Positions 1 through 8,427 of a DNA stretch of 62,714 nt are shown here, one piece after another. The notes beneath the pieces were generated by a model. The model saw nothing but the letters and a program-made list of their open reading frames with translations. It ran no database searches and was not told the origin of the DNA. Numbering within the stretch: the first letter of the stretch is position 1; every line of letters begins with the position of its first letter. Source of the DNA: Nereida sp024640765 (lineage in GTDB: Bacteria > Pseudomonadota > Alphaproteobacteria > Rhodobacterales > Rhodobacteraceae); the NCBI GenBank assembly GCA_024640765.1, contig JAHEEK010000007.1, positions 1-62,714 on the forward strand. Direction: 5' to 3'. The position numbers and the translations under genes are program-made.

Positions 1-101
1 TGGATCAGCGCACCCTTTGGGTCTTTGTGTTGCTCGTTTTGGTTGTACGCGGTGCCGGTCCGTTTTCAGTGGACCGGTTATTAAAACGTACCGTCGTCTA
101 A
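1..101 (+). CDS. C-terminal fragment of a DoxX-like membrane protein (partial)
   Basis: Only the last 32 codons are in the window, read from base 3 to the stop at 99-101. They encode a hydrophobic stretch (WVFVLLVLVV) followed by RGAGPFSVDRLLKR. That arrangement, a last membrane helix followed by a G-A/P-G-P-x-S-x-D-x-L tail, is how many DoxX-family proteins end; the family call rests on this pattern alone. The stop overlaps by four bases the stop end of the convergent reductase gene. Two other frames are also open here but give Cys/Trp-rich unlikely peptides, so this frame is the better guess, not a certainty. Confidence 0.42.
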   Translation, partial: DQRTLWVFVLLVLVVRGAGPFSVDRLLKRTVV

Positions 102-415
102 AGCCAAACTTCCTTCGCAGACGCATCCCAACCAATTGTTGTTTGGTCTTGGGACATAATAATCGGTCGCTTCATCAATGTGGGATGCGCCAGCAACAGC
201 TGGATCGGTGCGATCTGACGCTCCTCTTCCGACAAGCCGCGCCAGGTGGTTGAGCGTGTATTCAACAGCTTTTCGCCAAACAGGTCGTGGAAAACCTTAA
301 GCTGTGCCTCGCTTAGCGGAGCATCACGCACATCGTGCAATACAGAACCCTCAATCTCTTTGAGCGCTTTGCGGCACGTATCGCACGCCTTAATCCCGTA
401 AATAGTGATGGTCAT
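98..415 (-). CDS. ArsC/Spx (YffB-type) family reductase
   Basis: A 105-residue thioredoxin-fold protein of the arsenate reductase/Spx family. The redox motif C11-D-T-C14 lies after the first beta strand, and the family's K-R-P-I segment near the cis-proline is present at about residues 82-85. The length is normal for YffB/ArsC proteins. No other arsenic gene is nearby, so arsenate reduction is not supported by context. In alphaproteobacteria such stand-alone members are mostly of unknown substrate and probably use glutathione. The gene is convergent with the DoxX-like fragment and divergent from cspA. Confidence 0.82.
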   Translation of the reverse strand: MTITIYGIKACDTCRKALKEIEGSVLHDVRDAPLSEAQLKVFHDLFGEKLLNTRSTTWRGLSEEERQIAPIQLLLAHPTLMKRPIIMSQDQTTIGWDASAKEVWL

Positions 416-559
416 TTATTTCGAAGCTCCTGCATTCTTGTTACTTGATTTTCAAACTACGGTGCTAGCTAATTCATTACACAGTTCGTTCCAGCGGCGC
501 ACCGCTTGAATACAATCACGATTGCCGCCAAGCGCGGTTCGACACTAAGGAGATAGCGG

Positions 560-766
560 ATGGCTACTGGCACCGTAAAATGGTTCAACCAAACAAAAGG
601 TTACGGCTTCATCGCACCGGATGATGGCGGCAAAGACATTTTTGTACATATTTCGGCTGTTGAAGCCGCTGGCTTGCGCGGCTTGAACGACGACCAAAAA
701 ATTCAGTACGAAATGATTTCAGGTCGCGATGGCCGCGAAAGTGCTGGTGAGTTGGTTCTGCTGTAA
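560..766 (+). CDS. cspA: Cold-shock domain protein
   Basis: A 68-residue single cold-shock domain. The two RNA-binding motifs are intact: RNP1 around K13-G-Y-G-F-I18 and RNP2 around I27-F-V-H-I31. Such proteins bind single-stranded RNA or DNA and melt mRNA structure, in cold or stationary phase depending on the paralogue. The ribosome site AAGGAG at 547-552 fixes the start. The 144-base gap upstream gives room for the long 5' leader usual for cold-inducible csp genes, but no leader structure was established. A hairpin with a T run follows. Confidence 0.93.
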   Translation: MATGTVKWFNQTKGYGFIAPDDGGKDIFVHISAVEAAGLRGLNDDQKIQYEMISGRDGRESAGELVLL

Positions 767-796
767 CCGGCAATCACGCGTTTACTAAATTCGAAG

Positions 797-828
797 GCCC
801 GCAACGGTTGATCGTGGCCGGCTTTTTT
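797..828 (+). terminator. Probable intrinsic terminator of cspA
   Basis: An imperfect ten-pair stem (two mismatches) between 797-807 and 813-822 is followed by six T at 823-828. It lies 30 bases after the cspA stop. The downstream minus-strand gene ends beyond it. Confidence 0.5.
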
Positions 829-850
829 GTTTGCAACAGGGTACGTGCAC

Positions 851-1153
851 CTAGTGACTGTGCGAAGTCCCACCATGTGAATGATATGTGACATGGCTGT
901 GGCGCTTTACATGGCTATGCGTGATCACGTGTTTGTGCCGCTTTCGAGCGTGCGAAACAGGGTGCATCATCGCCTGCTGGTAGCTTCCAGCATTTGGCTT
1001 ACCGCAGCAAATAACACCACTAATTGTGACAGGCTGCAAACCCACAGGGCAATAGTTGGCAGCGCTGTCGTAGCGGTAAACACGGTCTCTCGCTGATGCT
1101 GCGACGGTCGTTGTAAAAACCAGTCCGGCACACAGTGCAATTGTTTTGATCAT
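851..1153 (-). CDS. Small exported histidine-rich protein
   Basis: About 100 residues, family not recognised. The N-terminus is a clear signal peptide (MIKTIALCAGLVF, cleavage likely after VAASA). A middle part holds Cys residues in CPVGLQPV and VICCGKP. The last 35 residues are His-rich with repeated H-x-H and R-H-x-H-V units. Periplasmic divalent-metal binding (Zn, Ni, Cu) is an inference from the His tail only. I chose the ATG at 1153 because AGGGA lies six bases before it; a GTG fifteen bases earlier would extend the frame but consumes that ribosome site. No metal transporter lies beside it. Confidence 0.6.
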   Translation of the reverse strand: MIKTIALCAGLVFTTTVAASARDRVYRYDSAANYCPVGLQPVTISGVICCGKPNAGSYQQAMMHPVSHARKRHKHVITHSHVKRHSHVTYHSHGGTSHSH

Positions 1154-1269
1154 AGCAAATCCCTGCACTGACGCGCATTACTCGTCAACATTCCTACGGT
1201 GCCGTGTTGCACCGCATAGGTCAAACTCGACGACGGAAACGGTCTGTTTCCAAAACCATAACGCTCAGC

Positions 1270-2181
1270 CTAGTCGGGCTTGGCGATCGCCATGAATTCG
1301 CGCCACTCACCTTTGGACATGCCGGATGTTTCTTGAGTCACTTCTTCACCTGACAACATACGGCGCAAACACTCAACGCCGCGACCAGACAACTGTGCGC
1401 CGCCCATACGGTAATCTTCAAACGCGCCATACGCAAAGGGCACCCAGTCTTTGACCACATCACAGATCGCATCAGCGTAAACACGTATTTCATATTGCGC
1501 ATGGCTGTCTGCGCGCAGACGCAGGAAATGGAAAAGGTTGTGCAAGTCTACTTTCCAATACCACTGGGTATAAATGTTGGCAGGTAGGTTCATCCGCGCA
1601 AGCTCTCGTGCCAACCCTTGCTGGCCATCCTCACTGATCATCTCTTCGTAGTGATCATAAGCGCGGTTGCTATCGGCCTTCAGGAATTCGAGCACCCGTG
1701 CTGCCTCATCCCCCTGAAGTGCTTCGCCGCGACCTTGGTTGTTTATCACAGACTGCGCCGCAAGATGCTCGGGAGCGGGGATATAGAACTCACGGTCAAG
1801 AATTGAATAGCGCGCAGAATACTCATTAACGTTCGCTGTGCGGTGACGGATCCATTGACGGGCTACAAAAACCGGCAACTTCACGTGCAGCTTGATCTCG
1901 CACATTTCAAACGGCGTTGAGTGCCAGTGCCGCATCAGATATCGGATCAGGCCTTCGTCATTTTGAACTGACTTGGTACCCTTACCATAGCTCACGCGTG
2001 CCGCTTGTGTAATTGCGTTGTCATCGCCCATGTAATCAATGACGCGGATAAAGCCGTGATCCAGAACAGGTTTCGCCTCATACAAATGTGCTTCCATACC
2101 AGGCACTGTGGCGCGCGCTGTTTGGTGACGCATAGCGCGTTGTGCATCGATTTCGGCTTGTTGCTCGGGCGTTACAGGCAT
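1270..2181 (-). CDS. thyX: Flavin-dependent thymidylate synthase
   Basis: ThyX methylates dUMP to dTMP with methylene-tetrahydrofolate as carbon donor and FAD/NADPH as reductant. The ThyX signature R-H-R-x(7)-S-x-R is seen at about residues 112-124 (RHRTANVNEYSARYS). The 303-residue length fits the longer alphaproteobacterial form. The gene is divergent from the lipoprotein/Slam pair with about 160 bases between. No thyA is in the window, as expected for a ThyX organism, though this is not proof of its absence elsewhere. Confidence 0.96.
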   Translation of the reverse strand: MPVTPEQQAEIDAQRAMRHQTARATVPGMEAHLYEAKPVLDHGFIRVIDYMGDDNAITQAARVSYGKGTKSVQNDEGLIRYLMRHWHSTPFEMCEIKLHVKLPVFVARQWIRHRTANVNEYSARYSILDREFYIPAPEHLAAQSVINNQGRGEALQGDEAARVLEFLKADSNRAYDHYEEMISEDGQQGLARELARMNLPANIYTQWYWKVDLHNLFHFLRLRADSHAQYEIRVYADAICDVVKDWVPFAYGAFEDYRMGGAQLSGRGVECLRRMLSGEEVTQETSGMSKGEWREFMAIAKPD

Positions 2182-2340
2182 GGTGTTGTCTTTCTGTCCA
2201 GATTCGCCTCTGCACTATATCTGGGAACTGCCCATCAATAAACGCCCATATGCTGGGGTTTTTCGCCGCTGGCTTGTTGACTTAAATCACCAGAAATTAG
2301 ACTATCGGGCTGTGTAGTGATTGTCAGTGTAAGGGTTTAA

Positions 2341-3477
2341 ATGTTGGGTATTTTTCCGCGATTGTTGATTGCAACCCTTGGCTTTGCGCCACTTTTAGGA
2401 TGTGGCGGTGACGGGACGAACCCGTTCATCATCGACAGCATTCCAGCACAAGACACCACAACTGACTCAAACACGGGTTCAGAAGCCACGCCAGACAACC
2501 GCTTTTTGTTCAGCCCGTCGGAGAACCTCATTCTAAACTCAGTCGATTTTGATGAAACAACCAATCAATTGGTCCTGAATAACCTTCCGTTCGACAACTC
2601 CGACATAACGGGCGGTATTTACGAGCAGGTTCAACAGATTAACGCGCGCACCATCGAATACCGAAGCGAGCGCGCAGGCGATCAACCTTTTGACACCTAC
2701 TACGCCGTCGTCATCCGCTCGCCCGAATACGAAGAAACTGCGGTTGCCTCAGGCGATTACCTTGGCTTTGGCTATGGCGGCGCGAACCTTCGGCGCATCG
2801 GCAACACGATCACCCTACCGGGCGTTGCCACCTACACCTACGCGGGCGATTATGCGGGGTACCGCACGTTTGATCAGGGACGCGGCGGGATTGAACTGGT
2901 GACTGGCGACATCCGCATTGATGTCGATTTTGCAGATATTGATGTGGTCGAAAACATTGGCGGCACCCTGCGCGGCGCAATTACAAATAGGCAACGTGCT
3001 GCCCCCGGTGGCGGCGCTGCGATCCCAAGTGCGCTACCTAATGTATTGCTGGTGGACACCGAATCTAATCGTGACGGAGAAATCAACGAAGCCGAGGCCG
3101 GAACTGCCTTTGAGGGCGACCCGCGCGACAGCGGTATCTATGACGGCGGCTTTAACGGCGAAGATGCCGCAGCCGTTGCGGGGTTCATAAAGATTGAAGG
3201 TGTCGCAGGTATTCAACGTGTGGGGTTCGATACGGTCACATATTCGCAGGTCATTGATGGACAAGCACAGCTCTTTACTCAAACAAGTCTGCCGAATGAT
3301 TTGCGCCTTGTGCGTGAACGTATTGGACGCGGTGAAGTCATTGCAGACTTCACATTCCAGCTGCCTGCGGGTGCTACTTTGGTTGAACGTGAAACCGATA
3401 CGATTGTGCTCAGTTCAGAGTTCAACGCCCGTGAAGTTGGTGTTTTCAGCACAGATAGCGTCAACCGCGATCCGTGA
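2341..3477 (+). CDS. TbpB-like surface lipoprotein, candidate Slam cargo
   Basis: A 378-residue lipoprotein. The signal peptide ends in the lipobox L-L-G-C21. The rest is beta-rich and Gly-rich with acidic loops. Two segments resemble the eight-stranded barrel of transferrin-binding-protein-B-like lipoproteins: TYTYAGDYAGYR with the following GDIRIDVDFADIDVV, and GGFNGEDAAAVAGFIKIEG, comparable with the G-F-x-G-P-N-A-x-E-x-G-G strand of TbpB. Such proteins sit on the outer surface and bind host proteins, haem or other ligands; the ligand here is unknown. The start is preceded by AAGGGT. The gene is followed after one base by the Slam-like translocon gene, which strongly suggests a cargo/translocon pair. 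Confidence 0.68.
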   Translation: MLGIFPRLLIATLGFAPLLGCGGDGTNPFIIDSIPAQDTTTDSNTGSEATPDNRFLFSPSENLILNSVDFDETTNQLVLNNLPFDNSDITGGIYEQVQQINARTIEYRSERAGDQPFDTYYAVVIRSPEYEETAVASGDYLGFGYGGANLRRIGNTITLPGVATYTYAGDYAGYRTFDQGRGGIELVTGDIRIDVDFADIDVVENIGGTLRGAITNRQRAAPGGGAAIPSALPNVLLVDTESNRDGEINEAEAGTAFEGDPRDSGIYDGGFNGEDAAAVAGFIKIEGVAGIQRVGFDTVTYSQVIDGQAQLFTQTSLPNDLRLVRERIGRGEVIADFTFQLPAGATLVERETDTIVLSSEFNAREVGVFSTDSVNRDP

Positions 3478-3478
3478 C

Positions 3479-4857
3479 GTGGGGAGGCACCCTGTCCTAC
3501 TGTGCATTTGCCTATTGGCTTTCGCCATAGGCGCGCCCCAGACAGTGATAGCCCAAAGCTCAGGTCAGTTACGTCTGAGCAAGGAAGAAGCACGGGTATT
3601 TGCGCAAACCTTGGTTAATCAATCCGAGCCGCGCGCCGCACGTGAGGTGGCACTTGGACTTTTGCGTGCCGACCCTAACGATGTTTCAGCACTTTTTTCA
3701 CTGGCGGCAGCTGAGCGTTTACTGGGTAGGTCCACTGCCGCACGGTTTGCCGCCAAAGGAGCGTTTAGCAAAACCGCAATCGGGTCAGAGAAATTTGCAG
3801 CGGCGATACTTGTTGCTGAAAGTCATCTTCGTGATGGGCAACATACCCGCGCCCAAATTTGGCTAAGACGTGCCGAGCCTTTTGCGCGCGGTGTGGCGCA
3901 ACAAGCGGCACTTGCCAGAAACTATGCGCAAGTTGCGCGAGCGAACCCGCTTACGTTTGAGTTGGAATTTCACGCAGGACCGAACAGCAACATCAACAAC
4001 GCCCCCAAGTCAGACAGCCTAATTTTCAACGGGATCGAAATTGCTGCAAGCGGTGCCAGCCTTGCGCTTTCAGGCACCGAAATTTCTTACGGGCTAAAGC
4101 TTCGTCACAAACGCCGATCAAATGACGGCACCGCGTTGTCTTTTGGGGCGCGGCTGAACGGCACCAATTACCGGCTTTCAGATTCCGCAAAGGCACAAGC
4201 CCCTGAGGCGCGTCCAAGCGACTTTGCATTTTATGAGCTTGGAATTGACGCGCGCTACGACGCAAAGCCCACAGCGAATGCAGTCAACGCACTCAGATTT
4301 GAAATTGGCGCAAACTGGTACGGCGGCCAAAGGCTGACGAATTTCGCAAAAGTAGAAGCAGAGCGGCGCTTTCGCTGGGGGGTGCGGCGACTGGCGCCTT
4401 TGGGTTTGGAATTACGCGCAACGAAAGGCTAGACGCCGATGAGCGGTCCTCGACTGTGGCCTCGGCAACGCTCAAAAGAATACAGACCTTAGCGGGTGGG
4501 TCACGCCTAAGTTGGTCAGCAAGCATTTCAAACACAGCGTCACGTTCAGCCCTTATTGAGCACTCAAGCGTTTCCGCAAATATGACCTACGCCCCAGCGA
4601 AACCGATATTTGGCGCCAAAACGGAATTTGGCGTTTCACTTGGTCAGCGTGATTATGCACAAGTCGTCAGCATTTTTGGCCTAGATAGCCGCAAAGATAC
4701 GCAAGCAGGGATCAGCGCGCAGTTTTTACTGGAAAAAATCAACCTCTACGGATTTGCACCGCTGGTAACCCTGTCCGCCTCAAGCACAGAATCAAACATC
4801 AACCGCTATGATATCCAGCAAACAGGTGTATCATTGGGGATAGCGTCGGCCTTCTGA
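3479..4857 (+). pseudogene. Slam-like outer-membrane lipoprotein translocon, split by a frameshift at a G6 tract
   Basis: Two frames together encode a Slam (DUF560, type XI secretion) protein of about 459 residues. The GTG at 3479, one base after the lipoprotein stop, starts a signal peptide ending TVIAQ. A helical TPR-like part follows (about residues 25-145), then G-P-N-S-N-I-N-N-A and an outer-membrane barrel. The first frame stops at 4430-4432. The barrel continues without a gap in the next frame (GAATGAFGFGITRNERLD) to a terminal Phe, with DSRKD and SNINRYD near the end as in Slam proteins. One extra G in the run at 4377-4382 would restore the frame. It may be a decayed gene, a phase-variable switch or a sequencing error. 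Confidence 0.7.
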
Positions 4858-4894
4858 TCGGCAATCGAATTCTCAAAGCGAAGGAGCCAAAAAC

Positions 4895-5323
4895 ATGGCC
4901 TTAACTTACCTGCACACGATGGTTCGCGTGAAAAACCTCGAGGCATCAATGGCTTTTTTCGAGCTGTTAGGCCTGAAAGAGACGCACCGCACTGACCACG
5001 AAGGGGGGCGCTTTACTCTGGTTTTCATGGCCGCCCCCGGTCAGGAAGAGACGCCAGTTGAGTTGACCTACAACTGGGATGGCGATGATCAATTACCTTC
5101 AGATAGCCGCCATTTTGGACATCTGGCATACCGCGTCGACAACATCTACGAAGCCTGTCAGCATTTTATGGATAACGGCGTAACGATAAACCGCCCGCCT
5201 CATGATGGGCGTATGGCTTTTGTTCGCTCACCAGACAATATCAGTGTTGAATTGCTACAAGCAGGTGAGGCGTTGGCGCCTGCAGAACCATGGGCCAGCA
5301 TGAAAAACACTGGTCACTGGTAA
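4895..5323 (+). CDS. gloA: Lactoylglutathione lyase (glyoxalase I)
   Basis: Converts the hemithioacetal of methylglyoxal and glutathione to S-lactoylglutathione in the cytosol. The 142-residue VOC fold keeps all four metal ligands at the positions of the E. coli enzyme: H7, E56 (in ELTYNW), H76 (in FGHLAY) and E119 (in VELL). Residues LHTMVRV at the start and SPDNISVELL near the end match the GloA subfamily and not generic VOC proteins. AAGGAG lies ten bases before the ATG. It follows the Slam-like gene after 37 bases, then a bidirectional terminator. Confidence 0.93.
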   Translation: MALTYLHTMVRVKNLEASMAFFELLGLKETHRTDHEGGRFTLVFMAAPGQEETPVELTYNWDGDDQLPSDSRHFGHLAYRVDNIYEACQHFMDNGVTINRPPHDGRMAFVRSPDNISVELLQAGEALAPAEPWASMKNTGHW

Positions 5324-5401
5324 AGACACCACGTTCTAACCAGCCCTACTGCGACTAACGTCAGGTTGGTTCTGCCAAACATTCTTTGGCCTAAATTCAA
5401 A

Positions 5402-5428
5402 GGAGTGCGGACATCCCGCGCTCCTTTT
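5402..5428. terminator. Intrinsic terminator between gloA and the MarR gene
   Basis: An eight-pair stem (5402-5409 with 5417-5424, one G-T pair) with a seven-base loop is followed by TTTT on the plus strand and preceded by AAA, so it can end both convergent genes. Confidence 0.7.
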
Positions 5429-5451
5429 GCCTACGTGGACGTAGCCAACAC

Positions 5452-5961
5452 TTAATAGATGTATCGGATTTGATCAGTCCAGTGACGGTCCACGCGTTTC
5501 AGCCCATGCGTAATGTCATCCAGGCTTTTAAGATCAAGCACCTGATGCGCCTGTAGACCATCTGCGTGGCGTGCAAACAACTCGTCTACCACTTTACAGA
5601 CATGCCTGCCGTTCTCAGTTAGTTCCACCCGAACAGAGCGACGATCGATTTCGCACCGCTGGTGGTGCATATATCCCATCTCAACGAGTTTTTTGAGGTT
5701 ATAGCTTACATTACTGCCTTGGTAGTACCCTCGTGACTTAAGCTCTCCGGCGGTGACTTCATTGTGGCCGATGTTGAATAATAGCAGCGCCTGAACGGCA
5801 TTGATGTCGAGCAAGCCAACCCGCTCAAACTCGTCTTTCAAAACATCGAGGAGCAGCCTATGCAGCCGCTCCACCAGTGACAACGCATCAAGGTAACTTG
5901 AGGCAAATGGGTCTTTTTGCTGGGTAATGCCCGATCCGGGAAGATTTCCTTGCATTCTCAT
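5452..5961 (-). CDS. MarR-family regulator, LdtR-like
   Basis: A 169-residue winged-helix protein. The DNA-binding part runs from about residue 55 to 125: NAVQALLLFNIG, then the recognition region YYQGSNVSYNLKKLVEMGY and the wing DRRSVRVELTENG. This pattern, with the G-Y-Y-x-G-S-N sequence, is that of the LdtR group of alphaproteobacterial MarR proteins, known from Liberibacter as regulators linked to L,D-transpeptidase and cell-wall genes. No such target lies next to it here. It faces gloA tail to tail. The specific subgroup is less certain than the MarR family. Confidence 0.8.
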   Translation of the reverse strand: MRMQGNLPGSGITQQKDPFASSYLDALSLVERLHRLLLDVLKDEFERVGLLDINAVQALLLFNIGHNEVTAGELKSRGYYQGSNVSYNLKKLVEMGYMHHQRCEIDRRSVRVELTENGRHVCKVVDELFARHADGLQAHQVLDLKSLDDITHGLKRVDRHWTDQIRYIY

Positions 5962-6010
5962 GGCCGTGCCTCCGTCAACTAAATGTTGCGCAAGGCTTAG
6001 AAACCAATCG

Positions 6011-6331
6011 CTAATTACCGGTTAAAACGCCGCCATCTTTCAGCATGTGCGCGGAAATCTCTGAAATCATATCCAAAAATGCAGGCGGTGTTTCGACCTG
6101 ACCCGTGATCCACTGATACAGATCGTGGTCATTTTCAGCCAATAGCGCATCATATGTGGCCAGCTCACCGTCGGTCATTTCACGCAGTTTACTATCCGCA
6201 TAATCCATCAAAATGACATCCATCTCTTTGATGCCCCGCCGGATTGAGCGCATGTAAAGACGCTTGATTTGCGTCTCACGCGGCTCGTCGGCAGGCGGGA
6301 TCGGCTGTGGAATTTGGGGAAGTTCGCTCAT
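6011..6331 (-). CDS. sdhE: Succinate dehydrogenase flavinylation factor SdhE
   Basis: A 106-residue SdhE/Sdh5 protein, which helps attach FAD to the SdhA subunit (and fumarate reductase where present). The invariant R-G-x-K-E motif is at residues 32-36 (RGIKE), followed by the family's D-x-I-L-x-D-Y and Y-D-A-L-L segments. The N-terminal 20 residues are Pro-rich and probably disordered. The ATG overlaps the stop of the upstream XRE regulator by four bases, so translation is likely coupled. No sdh structural genes are in the window. Confidence 0.9.
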   Translation of the reverse strand: MSELPQIPQPIPPADEPRETQIKRLYMRSIRRGIKEMDVILMDYADSKLREMTDGELATYDALLAENDHDLYQWITGQVETPPAFLDMISEISAHMLKDGGVLTGN

Positions 6332-6732
6332 GTGCCCGCCTTAATTGCAGCGCGCAGGCGCTTTTCAACAATACCCATACGCTCGGTTTCGCGGTAAATC
6401 CGTGCTTTGATGGCGCGAAGTTCCAACAACAATTCATCAACACCGTCAGGGAGGTCCTGCCCCATATCGGGTGCCTCTACACCCTCGCCTTCGCCGTTCA
6501 ATAACCAGCTGAATGACACGCCGATAATGCCCGCCATCATGGTCAACCGGTTGGCGCGCGGCTCAGACAGATCCTCCTCCCACGATTGCATTGTGGTCAG
6601 TTTCACACCAAGGCGCTTTGCTAGCTGTGCTTGGCTGATGCCAGCCGCCTCACGCGCGCCGGCAAGCCGATCCCCGAAAGTAGAGGTGTCCTCGCTAAAC
6701 CAATCTTCGTTTTGCTGTGTCACATCTTCCAT
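6328..6732 (-). CDS. XRE-family helix-turn-helix regulator upstream of sdhE
   Basis: A 134-residue protein with one Cro/CI-type helix-turn-helix at about residues 20-80 (FGDRLAGAREAAGISQAQLA, then WEEDLSEPRANRL). The C-terminal third is a predicted amphipathic helix with many charged residues (LLLELRAIKARIYRETERM), perhaps for dimerisation. It overlaps sdhE by four bases and is divergent from aspB with 75 bases between starts, so it may bind there. Its regulon is unknown. Confidence 0.85.
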   Translation of the reverse strand: MEDVTQQNEDWFSEDTSTFGDRLAGAREAAGISQAQLAKRLGVKLTTMQSWEEDLSEPRANRLTMMAGIIGVSFSWLLNGEGEGVEAPDMGQDLPDGVDELLLELRAIKARIYRETERMGIVEKRLRAAIKAGT

Positions 6733-6807
6733 TACAGGCCTCTTCCGTCTAAGGGATATTTTAATCGTTCTAACACGTTCTTATCACCGAGCAAAACGGA
6801 GCCTACA

Positions 6808-8010
6808 ATGTCTTTTCTGTCCAAAACACTTGATCGCGTCAAACCGTCACCGACAATTGCCGTGACGACCCTTGCTGGTGAGTTGAAGGCAAAAGGCATG
6901 GATGTGATCGGCCTTGGTGCAGGTGAGCCGGACTTTGACACTCCGCAAAACATCAAAGACGCAGCCGTTACTGCAATCGCTGCAGGAAAAACCAAATACA
7001 CAGCCCCCGACGGCATTCCTGAGTTGAAGCAAGCAATCTGTGACAAGCTAAAACGCGACAACGGACTGGAGTACACCCCCGCACAGATCAGCGTGGGCAC
7101 TGGCGGCAAGCAGACGCTTTATAACGCCTTCATGGCAACACTAAACGAAGGCGACGAGGTCATTATCCCCGCCCCATATTGGGTCAGCTATCCGGATATG
7201 GTTCTGCTAGGTGGCGGCACGCCCGTGGCCGTTGAAGCAACCCTTGAGAACAACTTCAAAATCACTGCGGAACAGCTTGAAGCAGCCATTACGCCCAAAA
7301 CAAAATGGTTTATCTTCAACTCACCCTCAAACCCAACGGGTGCGGGCTATTCAGCAGATGAGCTAAAAAAACTCACAAACGTTCTGCTAAAGCACCCGCA
7401 TGTTTGGATCATGACAGACGATATGTACGAGCATCTGGCCTATGATGATTTCAAATTTGCGACCCCTGCGGAAGTAGAGCCTAAGCTTTATGATCGCACC
7501 CTGACATGCAACGGCGTTTCCAAAGCCTATGCGATGACCGGATGGCGCATCGGATATGCGGCGGGTCCAGAAAACGTGATCAAAGCGATGCGTAAAGTGC
7601 AGTCGCAATCAACATCGAACCCCTGCTCTATCAGCCAGTGGGCCGCCGTTGAGGCACTGAACGGCACGCAACACTTTTTGCCCGAACATAACGTGGTCTT
7701 CAAACGCCGCCGCGACATGGTTGTGGACATGCTGAACGCTATTGACGGCGTTACCTGCCCCACACCCGAAGGTGCGTTTTACGTATATCCCAACATCGCC
7801 GGTTTGATTGGAAAAACTACACCCAAGGGCACCGTCATTGAAAACGACGAGGCTTTCTCAACCGCGCTTTTAGAAGACAAAGGTGTGGCCGTTGTGTTCG
7901 GTGCAGCATTCGGACTTTCGCCAAACTTCCGCGTCAGCTACGCTACATCAGATGAAAACCTGAAAGAAGCCTGCACACGTATCCAGACTTTCTGCGCAGC
8001 CCTAAGCTAA
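6808..8010 (+). CDS. aspB: Pyridoxal-phosphate aspartate aminotransferase
   Basis: A 400-residue class-I aminotransferase (fold type I, subgroup I-gamma), moving the amino group between aspartate and 2-oxoglutarate. Visible landmarks are the PLP lysine K239 in VSKAYAMTGWR, the N-P-T-G segment at 175-178 and the Y-x-A-P-D-G substrate loop at 64-69. I took the ATG at 6808, which has GGAG nine bases upstream; the frame is open far upstream but that part overlaps the divergent regulator gene and has no family match. Prephenate transamination cannot be excluded for this subgroup. Confidence 0.94.
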   Translation: MSFLSKTLDRVKPSPTIAVTTLAGELKAKGMDVIGLGAGEPDFDTPQNIKDAAVTAIAAGKTKYTAPDGIPELKQAICDKLKRDNGLEYTPAQISVGTGGKQTLYNAFMATLNEGDEVIIPAPYWVSYPDMVLLGGGTPVAVEATLENNFKITAEQLEAAITPKTKWFIFNSPSNPTGAGYSADELKKLTNVLLKHPHVWIMTDDMYEHLAYDDFKFATPAEVEPKLYDRTLTCNGVSKAYAMTGWRIGYAAGPENVIKAMRKVQSQSTSNPCSISQWAAVEALNGTQHFLPEHNVVFKRRRDMVVDMLNAIDGVTCPTPEGAFYVYPNIAGLIGKTTPKGTVIENDEAFSTALLEDKGVAVVFGAAFGLSPNFRVSYATSDENLKEACTRIQTFCAALS

Positions 8011-8022
8011 GCGAGAGACCTT

Positions 8023-8427
8023 ATGAGTAGCGATCTACCCGAGTACTATTTCCGCATCCGTGAAAACGGCGCGCAGGTATTTCGGGTGGACGCAGAAAAC
8101 CGTCAACGGCGCATCGACATGGAGCCGCTGGCGGTTCTCAACATTCGTAACAGCGAGATAAAACCGCAAGGCGACCGTGAGCTAAGCGAGGCTGATCTTG
8201 CGGTGATCCGCGAATGGATGGAAGAGCGTCAAGAGTTGCTCGCAGCCCGTTATATGGATGACATCCATCGTGCGATTGACAGTCTGAACCTGACTGTACA
8301 ATGGGCGCAATCCAAAGCCAGTGACGACCAGCTTGAGAAAGTAACCGACGCACTGCTACTCGCCATGCACGACCTGCGCAGCGTATTGGTGCGCAAAAAA
8401 GCAGATCGCATCGTGGGCAAAGACTAG
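8023..8427 (+). CDS. Conserved hypothetical protein after aspB
   Basis: A 134-residue soluble protein, family not recognised. The N-terminal 50 residues look like two or three short strands (YYFRIRENGAQVFRV, MEPLAVLNIRNSEI). The rest is helical and charged with no membrane segment. It starts 12 bases after aspB and is probably in the same transcript. Its stop overlaps the stop end of the convergent VOC gene by four bases. Codon use matches the neighbours, so I believe it is real. Confidence 0.72.
   Translation: MSSDLPEYYFRIRENGAQVFRVDAENRQRRIDMEPLAVLNIRNSEIKPQGDRELSEADLAVIREWMEERQELLAARYMDDIHRAIDSLNLTVQWAQSKASDDQLEKVTDALLLAMHDLRSVLVRKKADRIVGKD

Noticed and set aside
830..838. TTTGCAAC near the cspA terminator
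   Set aside because: Only 7 of 8 matches, no propionate-related gene next to it.
3194..3478. Upstream extension of the Slam-like frame inside the lipoprotein gene
   Set aside because: It overlaps the lipoprotein coding region and adds non-homologous residues; the GTG at 3479 directly precedes a good signal peptide.
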